The translations under genes were made by a program, and so were the position numbers. Of a DNA stretch of 19,694 bases, positions 14,372 to 19,694 are shown piece by piece. Every line of letters starts with the position of its first letter. Positions within the stretch are counted from its first letter, which is position 1. The notes beneath the pieces are model-generated. The model saw nothing but the letters and a program-made list of their open reading frames with translations, was not told where the DNA came from and made no database searches. The DNA comes from UBA4246 sp045113475 (GTDB lineage: Bacteria; Bacillota; Clostridia; Christensenellales; Aristaeellaceae), in the NCBI GenBank assembly GCA_045113475.1, contig JBGUIY010000292.1, positions 1 to 19,694 of the forward strand. The letters are read 5' to 3'.

Positions 14372-15232
14372 TTATTTGATGCCGCTGTGGACGAAGGATT
14401 CGATGAACCGCTTCTGGAAGAACAGGAACAGGATCAACAGCGGTGCTACCGTCAGCAGGGTGGCGGCGCAGGTATCGGACCACAGGGCGCCGATCTCGCT
14501 GGCCTGGGCGAAGATGGCCAGGCCGACGGTCAGCAGGCGCTTGGTGGGCTTGTTGATGACGATCAGCGGCCACAGGAAGTTGTTCCACTGGTAGGACGCG
14601 GCGATCAGCCCGTGGGCGATGTAGCAGGGCACCAGCAGGGGCAGGTAGATGCGGATGATCATGGAGAACAGGTTGCATCCGTCGATGCGCGCGGCCTCCT
14701 CCAGCTCATAGGGGATGGTCTTGATGGTCTGGCGCATCAGGAAGGTGCCCATGGCAGACGCGAAGAAGGGCAGCATGGCGCCCAGCAGCGTGTCGTTCAG
14801 CCCCAAGCGGGTAATGGTCATGTAGTTGGGCAGGATCAGAACGTCCGCCGCGATCATGATCTGGGTCAGGAACAGGATGAACAGGGTGTTTTTACCGTAA
14901 AAGTTCAGCCGCGCGAAGGCATAGCCCGCCATGGTGATGGTGACGAACTGAGCGCCGAGCACGCCGGCGACCAGGATCAGCGTATTGATGTAATAATTTC
15001 CCCAGGGCGCCATGCTCCAGATGCGTGTGATATTGGCGAACGTGGGCCACCAGCCCACGGCCAGCATGTCCAGTTCCAGCTCCCTGGGAACAAAGGCGGT
15101 ACGCACCAGCCAGACCAGCGGGATCAGGCAGATAATGGCGAACGCATACATGAAGAAGTACATGAAGAACTTGCCCGGCGTCATTTTCCAGGCTGCTTTT
15201 TTGGTTTTCTTTGCAGCGGTAACGGCAGTCAT
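14372..15232 (-). CDS. Carbohydrate ABC transporter permease, MalG/UgpE-like
   Basis: A 286-residue CUT1-type permease with six transmembrane segments. The positively charged N-terminus (AAKKTKKAAWK) precedes the first helix near 22-42. The EAA loop EEAARIDGCNLFSMIIRIYLPLLVP, which contacts the ATPase, lies near 185-210, and the C-terminus ends in QKRFIESFVHSGIK, typical of MalG-type proteins. It would pair with the upstream MalF-like permease to import a sugar or sugar-like polyol phosphate. AAGGAGG precedes the start. It is last in the minus-strand operon and ends at the shared terminator. Confidence 0.93.
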   Translation of the reverse strand: MTAVTAAKKTKKAAWKMTPGKFFMYFFMYAFAIICLIPLVWLVRTAFVPRELELDMLAVGWWPTFANITRIWSMAPWGNYYINTLILVAGVLGAQFVTITMAGYAFARLNFYGKNTLFILFLTQIMIAADVLILPNYMTITRLGLNDTLLGAMLPFFASAMGTFLMRQTIKTIPYELEEAARIDGCNLFSMIIRIYLPLLVPCYIAHGLIAASYQWNNFLWPLIVINKPTKRLLTVGLAIFAQASEIGALWSDTCAATLLTVAPLLILFLFFQKRFIESFVHSGIK

Positions 15233-15249
15233 CCGTATCTCCTCCTTCC

Positions 15250-16173
15250 TTACGCGTAGAACGTGCGCTTGTCCTGGGTAAAGAACTGCACGCAGGTAAT
15301 GATCAGCAGCAGCACGATGACCACCACGGTGATGGCGGAAGCCATGCCGTAGTTGGTCTGGTCAAACGCCTTCTGATACACGTAAAACAGCAGCATGTTG
15401 CTGGCATTGCCCGGGCCGCCCTTGGTAAGGATGTACAGATGGTCCACCAGCTTGAAGGCATTGGTCATGGTGATGATCATGACATACAGGGTGGTGGGCA
15501 TCAGCATGGGCCAGGTGATGCGCCAGAAGGTCTGGGTGGGATTGGCCCCGTCGATGGTGGCGGCTTCATACAGCTCCGGATTGATGTTCTGCAAGCCGGA
15601 TATGAAGAAGACCATCACGTAGCCCGCCTGCTTCCAGATCATCATGACGATCAGCGCCCACAAAACCGCTTTGGGGTCGGTCAGAAAATGCCAGGTGTTG
15701 TTGTTGAAAATGTACCCCAGCATGCCGTAGCCGGGGGTATATATGAACAGCCAGATGTTCGCTACAGCGACCATCGGGAGAAGTGTCGGATAGAAGAAGG
15801 AGACGCGCACCAGGCCCTTGCCGATCTTGACCCTGTTGGCGAAGATCGCCATCATGATGGCCAGGATAATGGAGGTAGGCACGGTCACCACCGCTACGAT
15901 GATATTGTTCTTGAATGATTCAGCGAAGATCTTGTCTTTGGTGAAAAGCTGCACATAGTTTTTGATTCCCACGTACACCGGGCCGGTACGGATGGTGGCG
16001 TTGTTATCCTTATACAGGGAATTCCAAACGCTGTACCCGATGGGATAGAAGGTAAACATGGCCAAAAAAATCAAAGAGGGCAGCAGCAGCATCCAGGCCA
16101 GCCGGGTGTTGCGCCACATCTTTCTTCTTTCCCGCGGGTTGTTGATAACTTTTTTCTTGGCGAGAGCGGTCAT
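15250..16173 (-). CDS. Carbohydrate ABC transporter permease, MalF/UgpA-like
   Basis: A 307-residue CUT1-type permease with a basic N-terminus (KKKVINNPRERRKMWRNTR), a first helix near 28-48 and the EAA loop YEAATIDGANPTQTFWRITWPMLMPTTLY near 225-255. It sits between the binding-protein gene and the second permease gene, 17 nt from the latter. GGGGAT provides a modest ribosome binding site. No ATPase gene is present in this operon, so a shared multitask ATPase (MsmK/UgpC-like) encoded elsewhere is the likely partner. Confidence 0.93.
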   Translation of the reverse strand: MTALAKKKVINNPRERRKMWRNTRLAWMLLLPSLIFLAMFTFYPIGYSVWNSLYKDNNATIRTGPVYVGIKNYVQLFTKDKIFAESFKNNIIVAVVTVPTSIILAIMMAIFANRVKIGKGLVRVSFFYPTLLPMVAVANIWLFIYTPGYGMLGYIFNNNTWHFLTDPKAVLWALIVMMIWKQAGYVMVFFISGLQNINPELYEAATIDGANPTQTFWRITWPMLMPTTLYVMIITMTNAFKLVDHLYILTKGGPGNASNMLLFYVYQKAFDQTNYGMASAITVVVIVLLLIITCVQFFTQDKRTFYA

Positions 16174-16198
16174 CTGATCATCCCCAATATTCAGGATA

Positions 16199-16229
16199 GG
16201 ACTTCCCCGCTTTTACAGCGGGGAAGTCC
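16199..16229 (-). promoter_or_regulatory. Intercistronic hairpin after the second binding-protein gene
   Basis: A perfect 13-bp inverted repeat, GGACTTCCCCGCT (16199-16211) and AGCGGGGAAGTCC (16217-16229), with a 5-nt loop. On the transcribed minus strand it is followed by TATCCTG rather than a T-run. It is better read as an mRNA stabiliser or attenuator between binding protein and permease than as a full terminator. Confidence 0.75.
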
Positions 16230-16250
16230 GAAATACATGCCAGATCAAGT

Positions 16251-17564
16251 TTAACGATACTGCTCCAGGATGAGGTCGGCAGCTTCCTGCGCCTCGTTCA
16301 GGGCCGTCTCGGCATCCTTCACGCCGGTCATGACTTCTTCGATGGCGGTGTCCAGGATATCCTGTACGGTCTTCTGATCGTATACGGAGAATTCAGCGGA
16401 AGCATATTCGAGCTGGTCACGGGCGGTCAGGGCGCTGGGGAAGCCCGCGGCGTAGTCGATCATACGCTGGGTCTCATAAGCTTCGGGACGAGTCGCAACG
16501 TAGCCGGTGTCGATGGACCACTGGGCCACGCGGTCAGGATTGTTGGTCATCCACTTGATGAACTTGAAGGCCGCCTGGGTCTGCTCTTCGGTGATGTTGT
16601 CATCCTTGAACAGATAGAAGTTGCCGCCGCCAGTGGGAGAACCGTAGGAGGTGTTGGCCGGCAGGTAGCTGGTGCCGAACGGGAAGCTGGCGTCCTTCTT
16701 GACGCTGGTCAGCTGGCCGGTGGTGTGGTACATCATGGCGATCGTGCCGTTGACGAAGTCGTTGCGGGTGTTGGCCCACTTGGGAGCAACGGGCATCGCG
16801 CCGATATCGCTCAGGTGCTTCCAGAACTTGAGGCCGGTGATGGTCTTGGGATCGTTGAAGTACACTTCGGTACCGTCGTCGCTCATCAGGTTGAAGTGAT
16901 CCTGGGTCAGGGTGAAGGTTTGCAGCATCCAGTAGGCATAGCCGGCCTTGTCGGAAGGCACTTCGATGCCGTAACGGACCACGTTGCCGGCGTCATCCTT
17001 CTTGACCAGCTTGGCGGCATACTCTTCGAGCTCGGTCCAGTTCTTGGGCGCGACTTCGGGATCCAGGCCCGCTTCTTTAAACGCGTCCTTGTTCCAGTAC
17101 AGGATAATGGTGGAGCGCTGCCACGGGATACCGTAGGTCAGGTAGCCGCCGTTGCCGTCGGGCAGACGGGAGTTCTGCATGAAGCCGTCATAGAAGCCGT
17201 TCAGCCAGGCCTTGTCTTCGTCAGTGGTGCAGAACTGGTTGTAATCCTGCAGCACGCCCAGGGAATAGAGCTGGTACAGGTCGATGGAGAACATCAGGGC
17301 GATGGCGGGGGTGTTGTGCGCCTTGATGTCGGCCATGACCTTGGTGGTGGTGTCGGCATAGGAGCCGGCATAGATGGGATTGATCTTGATGTCGGGGTTC
17401 TCGGCATGGAATTCATCGCACAGGGCGCTGATCAACTGATCGGGGCCGCCGCCGACGGATACCGGGAAGTACATGTTCAGCTCAATGACATCGTCCGCCA
17501 GAGCAAAGGAGGCGATGCTGAGCACGAACACCAGCACCAGGATCATGGAAAGCAGTTTCTTCAC
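16251..17564 (-). CDS. Sugar / glycerol-3-phosphate-type ABC substrate-binding protein (UgpB-like)
   Basis: A 437-residue extracellular solute-binding family 1 protein. The signal peptide is KK plus hydrophobic residues to 20, then ALA-DD, with predicted type I cleavage after residue 23 and no lipobox cysteine. The body shows features of UgpB/CUT1 binding proteins: GGPDQLISALCDEFHAENPDIKI, YGIPWQRSTIILYWNKDAFKEAGLDP and FKFIKWMTNNPDRVAQW. The ligand is probably a sugar, oligosaccharide or glycerol-3-phosphate-like solute. The start is GTG 17564, because AAGGAGG lies 7 nt upstream; reading from the ATG at 17666 would place non-signal sequence in front of the signal peptide. It is first in the operon with the two permeases. 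Confidence 0.92.
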   Translation of the reverse strand: MKKLLSMILVLVFVLSIASFALADDVIELNMYFPVSVGGGPDQLISALCDEFHAENPDIKINPIYAGSYADTTTKVMADIKAHNTPAIALMFSIDLYQLYSLGVLQDYNQFCTTDEDKAWLNGFYDGFMQNSRLPDGNGGYLTYGIPWQRSTIILYWNKDAFKEAGLDPEVAPKNWTELEEYAAKLVKKDDAGNVVRYGIEVPSDKAGYAYWMLQTFTLTQDHFNLMSDDGTEVYFNDPKTITGLKFWKHLSDIGAMPVAPKWANTRNDFVNGTIAMMYHTTGQLTSVKKDASFPFGTSYLPANTSYGSPTGGGNFYLFKDDNITEEQTQAAFKFIKWMTNNPDRVAQWSIDTGYVATRPEAYETQRMIDYAAGFPSALTARDQLEYASAEFSVYDQKTVQDILDTAIEEVMTGVKDAETALNEAQEAADLILEQYR

Positions 17565-17646
17565 AAGAGTCCCTCCTTTAATAAATATACAGAGCAACAG
17601 CCCTTGAATGAATGACGGAGAAAACCCATCTCCGCCGATTAACGAA

Positions 17647-17675
17647 AATATAGCACTCTTTGTCATTTATGTCAA
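17647..17675 (-). promoter_or_regulatory. Promoter of the CUT1 transporter operon
   Basis: On the minus strand, TTGACA (17670-17675), 17 bp, TATATT (17647-17652). It gives a leader of about 75 nt with a weak GGAGA/TCTCC hairpin before the GTG start. Confidence 0.85.
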
Positions 17676-17754
17676 TAGACTGGTTGTATTTTTACCGGAT
17701 ATTAAATGATTTTGGGTGTTTTTTTATCCGTTTTCCCGGCCGCGCGAATGCCGC

Positions 17755-17784
17755 TTGACTTTAAGCCGTACAAATCTTTATAAT
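17755..17784 (+). promoter_or_regulatory. Promoter of the DUF554 gene
   Basis: TTGACT (17755-17760), an 18-bp spacer and TATAAT (17779-17784), about 40 nt upstream of the DUF554 start. It diverges from the CUT1 transporter promoter; the AT-rich stretch between them shows no further clear site. Confidence 0.8.
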
Positions 17785-17826
17785 GGGTATGAAATATAGT
17801 ATCCGCAGCCGCAGGAGGAGCATTCC

Positions 17827-18531
17827 ATGCCGATCGGAGTCATCTGCAACACTATCGCCATCGCCGCGGGCGGCGTCGCCGGCGCGACGCTGGGCAGCCG
17901 CCTTTCCGCGGAATTCAAGGAAAAGCTGAACCTGGTGTTCGGCATCTGTGCGCTGGGCATCGGCATCAGCTCCATCGTGCTGATGGCCAACCTGCCGGCC
18001 GTGATCCTGAGCCTCATACTGGGCACGATCCTGGGCACCGTACTGCACCTGGGCGAGCGCATCTCCCGCGGCGGGGCCGCCATGGCCCGGCTGTTCACGC
18101 AGAAAGAGGGGAATCAGGACACCGCGCTGCTGGTCACCACCATCGTGCTGTTCTGCGCCAGCGGGTCGGGCATCTTCGGCTCCATCGTCTCCGGCATCAG
18201 CGGCGATCACAGCATCCTGCTGGCCAAGTCGATCCTGGACCTGTTCACGGCCATGATCTTCGCCTGCAGCCTGGGCATGGTGGTCTCCGCCGTGGCGATC
18301 CCCCAGTTCGTGATTTTCATGGCGCTTTTCCTGCTGGCCAAAGTGATCTATCCGCTGACCACCCCGGCCATGATCAACGATTTCAAGGCCGTGGGCGGCC
18401 TGGGCCTGCTGGCCACCGGCCTGCGCATCGCCCGGATCAGGGACTTCCCCATCGCCGATATGATCCCTGCCATGCTGATCGTGTGGCCGATCAGCTGGAT
18501 GTGGACCCAGTGGATCGTGCCGCTGCTGTGA
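17827..18531 (+). CDS. DUF554-family membrane protein
   Basis: A 234-residue integral membrane protein with about six or seven hydrophobic helices. The family pattern is clear: N-terminal GVICNTIAIAAGGVAGATLGSRL, then LGTILGTVLHLGERI, then FCASGSGIFGSIVSGISGDHSILLAKSILDLFTAMIFACSLG, close to the conserved DUF554 core, and a short basic loop RIARIRDFPIADMIPAML near the end. DUF554 proteins are predicted transporters or channels with no settled substrate. GGAGGAG lies upstream of the ATG. It is followed after 60 nt by the peroxiredoxin gene on the same strand, so the two may be co-transcribed. Confidence 0.9.
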   Translation: MPIGVICNTIAIAAGGVAGATLGSRLSAEFKEKLNLVFGICALGIGISSIVLMANLPAVILSLILGTILGTVLHLGERISRGGAAMARLFTQKEGNQDTALLVTTIVLFCASGSGIFGSIVSGISGDHSILLAKSILDLFTAMIFACSLGMVVSAVAIPQFVIFMALFLLAKVIYPLTTPAMINDFKAVGGLGLLATGLRIARIRDFPIADMIPAMLIVWPISWMWTQWIVPLL

Positions 18532-18591
18532 CGCAGACGGTTTTCCCCACACCCGGCCGTAACGGCCTACCAACTGACAGGAGGACGAAAC

Positions 18592-19047
18592 ATGCTCGCC
18601 ATCGGTACCAAAGCCCCGGACTTTCAGGCTCCGGATCAGAACGGACAGACGAGAAGCCTGTCCGAGTTCCTCGGAAAGAAGATCATCCTGTATTTCTACC
18701 CCAAGGACATGACCGCCGGCTGCACCAAACAGGCCTGCGGCTTTGCGGAGCTGTACCCGCAGTTTCAGGAAAAGGACGCTGTCGTCCTCGGCGTCAGCAA
18801 GGATTCGGTCGCGTCCCACAAGAAATTTGAAGAAAAGTACGGCCTGCCTTTCACCCTGCTTTCCGATCCGGACAAAGTGATCATCCAGGCCTACGACGTC
18901 TGGAAGGAAAAGATGAATTACGGCAAGCCCACCATGGGTGTGGTCCGTACCACCTACCTGATCGACGAGAACGGCGTGATCGTCAAGGCCTTCGGCAAGG
19001 TCAAGGCCGCGGAGAATCCGGCACAGATGCTGGAAGAGCTCATATAA
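18592..19047 (+). CDS. bcp: Bcp-type thiol peroxidase (peroxiredoxin)
   Basis: A 151-residue thioredoxin-fold peroxiredoxin of the BCP/PrxQ group that reduces hydrogen peroxide and organic peroxides using thioredoxin. The active-site motif PKDMTAGCTKQACGF places peroxidatic Cys44 in P-x3-T-x2-C and a resolving Cys49 five residues later, the usual atypical two-cysteine arrangement. The segments VLGVSKDSVASHKKFEEKYGLPFTLLSDPD and TTYLIDENGVI are family hallmarks. GGAGGA lies upstream of the start. Length is normal for the family. No terminator with a clear T-run follows; a large palindromic element begins about 105 bases downstream. Confidence 0.94.
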   Translation: MLAIGTKAPDFQAPDQNGQTRSLSEFLGKKIILYFYPKDMTAGCTKQACGFAELYPQFQEKDAVVLGVSKDSVASHKKFEEKYGLPFTLLSDPDKVIIQAYDVWKEKMNYGKPTMGVVRTTYLIDENGVIVKAFGKVKAAENPAQMLEELI

Positions 19048-19153
19048 TTAGCATTCATCAGATGAATCAGACATCTTATTCATTTTCAGGTTAAAACAAT
19101 AGAATACTGCCGCTATGGGAAAGCACCGATGAGTGCAGAAATCAGGAGATATA

Positions 19154-19338
19154 CTTGTAGCGGCGGCCCTTGGGCATTCCGTGCGCGGTGCGCGAGGCGC
19201 CTGCGCCCGCGGTGCGCGCGCGATACAGCCGCCATACATGTGACGTGATGATTCAAGCGGCTGTGTTTCGGGGTGTGTTCGTTATTGAGGCAACCATATA
19301 CGCCACGGAGGTGGCGGCCCAGGGGCCGCCGCTACAAG
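19154..19338. repeat. GC-rich nested palindromic element
   Basis: The stretch from 19048 to 19465 has no supported gene; this element is its main content. CTTGTAGCGGCGGCCCTTGG (19154-19173) and CCAGGGGCCGCCGCTACAAG (19319-19338) form a 20-bp inverted repeat with one mismatch. Inside are ACAGCCGC/GCGGCTGT (19225-19232/19257-19264), CGCCAC-GGAG-GTGGCG (19301-19316) and an alternative hairpin GGCGGCCC-AG-GGGCCGCC (19313-19330) that competes with the outer stem. An 11-base direct repeat CGCGGTGCGCG occurs at 19184 and 19208. It could be a non-autonomous mobile repeat or a structured RNA. I do not recognise the family. Confidence 0.55.
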
Positions 19339-19421
19339 GTCACCATTTGTAATTGCAACGATGTTTAGAAAAAATGATTATTTTGATTGAGTATTACACG
19401 GCTTCAGATGATCCATCATTC

Positions 19422-19465
19422 AAAGAACGCCTGTCCAGTCGGCAGTTGGACAGGCGTTCTTTCAG
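19422..19465. terminator. Terminator hairpin (likely bidirectional)
   Basis: AAAGAACGCCTGTCCA (19422-19437) pairs perfectly over 16 bp with TGGACAGGCGTTCTTT (19447-19462) around a 9-nt loop. It lies directly after the stop codon of the minus-strand partial gene and would end that transcript. The symmetric A/T ends could also stop plus-strand transcription from the peroxiredoxin side. Confidence 0.85.
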
Positions 19466-19694
19466 TTATGATTCTTCCTCTTCCAGCCCGCGCAGGAAGA
19501 TCAGCATGTCCTGCTCGATCCAGTAACGGAAGGTGACGCCGGGGCAGTGCACGGCGAGGCAGCGCAGTTCAGCGTACATGGGCAGGCCGTCGCCCACATC
19601 GTGCCAAAGGTCCGCAAACACATAATCCGTACCTTCCAGCGGCGCGTGGTTCCGCAGGTATTGGAAGGCATCCGCCTCCGCCAGGCGGATCTTT
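19466..19694 (-). CDS. Partial gene, probable class I SAM-dependent methyltransferase C-terminus
   Basis: The last 75 codons of a minus-strand gene that continues beyond the window. The readable protein begins KIRLAEADAFQYLRNHAP and ends GLEEEES before TAA. The segment DYVFADLWHDVGDGLPMYAEL resembles the post-motif II strand and loop of Rossmann-fold methyltransferases and spermidine-synthase-like proteins (hydrophobic strand, then D-x-W and an acidic loop). This is weak evidence on a fragment: the SAM-binding N-terminal part is outside the window. Codon use and GC content look like the neighbours. Confidence 0.55.
   Translation of the reverse strand, partial: KIRLAEADAFQYLRNHAPLEGTDYVFADLWHDVGDGLPMYAELRCLAVHCPGVTFRYWIEQDMLIFLRGLEEEES

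Noticed and set aside
13790..15259. Plus-strand open frame of 489 codons
   Set aside because: It overlaps the AEC gene out of frame and the permease gene antisense, and crosses a strong terminator at 14317-14358. Its Q/G/D/H-rich translation is typical of a shadow frame.
16725..17615. Plus-strand open frame of 296 codons
   Set aside because: Antisense to the UgpB-like binding protein; V/G/H-rich composition and no family resemblance.
19181..19220. GC-rich tandem-like stretch considered as a CRISPR or tandem repeat array
   Set aside because: Only two copies of an 11-base unit are present, with no regular spacers. It is part of the palindromic element.

Overview
The window looks like a GC-rich chromosomal segment of an uncultured anaerobic member of the Bacillota (Clostridia), probably gut-associated. 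This is inferred from four things. Strong AGGAGG ribosome binding sites precede most genes. Promoters are sigma-A type, TTGACA-17-TATAAT. Families typical of anaerobic Clostridia are present: an iron-sulfur flavoprotein, a desulfoferrodoxin-like domain, DUF554, AEC, split transketolase and a permuted GH3. There are two sugar-type ABC systems. I cannot name the genus from the sequence alone. No rRNA, tRNA, CRISPR array, transposase or phage gene was seen.

Region 1 (87-8994) is a divergent carbohydrate locus. The left arm, on the minus strand, carries a split transketolase (N half 2090-2908, C half 1156-2088), then a ~260 bp structured intergenic element, then an RpiR-family regulator (87-851). 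The right arm, on the plus strand, carries a PfkB kinase, an AfuABC-like transporter (binding protein, ATPase, fused double permease) and a class II aldolase, and ends at a strong terminator at 8956-8994. Two near-consensus promoters sit back to back at 2966-3055. The identical 14-bp palindrome TGAAAAAACTTTCA lies just downstream of both promoters, which suggests coordinated control, most simply by the RpiR protein. My working model is uptake of a phosphorylated or otherwise acidic sugar, phosphorylation by the kinase, aldol cleavage, and transketolase rearrangement.

Region 2 (9096-12218) holds an XRE helix-turn-helix protein fused to a desulfoferrodoxin/superoxide-reductase-like domain, facing a cytoplasmic GH3 beta-glucosidase with permuted domain order. 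A bidirectional terminator separates them.

Region 3 (12372-14303, plus strand) starts at a perfect consensus promoter. It encodes an iron-sulfur flavoprotein, a small conserved protein of unknown role and an AEC-family transporter.

Region 4 (14372-17564, minus strand) is a CUT1-type sugar or glycerol-phosphate ABC importer: a UgpB-like binding protein and two permeases. It has no ATPase of its own, so it probably borrows one encoded elsewhere.

Region 5 (17755-19694) holds a DUF554 membrane protein and a Bcp-type peroxiredoxin on the plus strand. They are followed by a GC-rich nested palindromic element (19154-19338), a terminator, and the C-terminal part of a probable SAM-dependent methyltransferase on the minus strand that runs off the window.

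The points most worth following up are the AfuABC/transketolase/kinase/aldolase locus with its repeated operator, the regulator-desulfoferrodoxin fusion, and the two unexplained structured intergenic elements.
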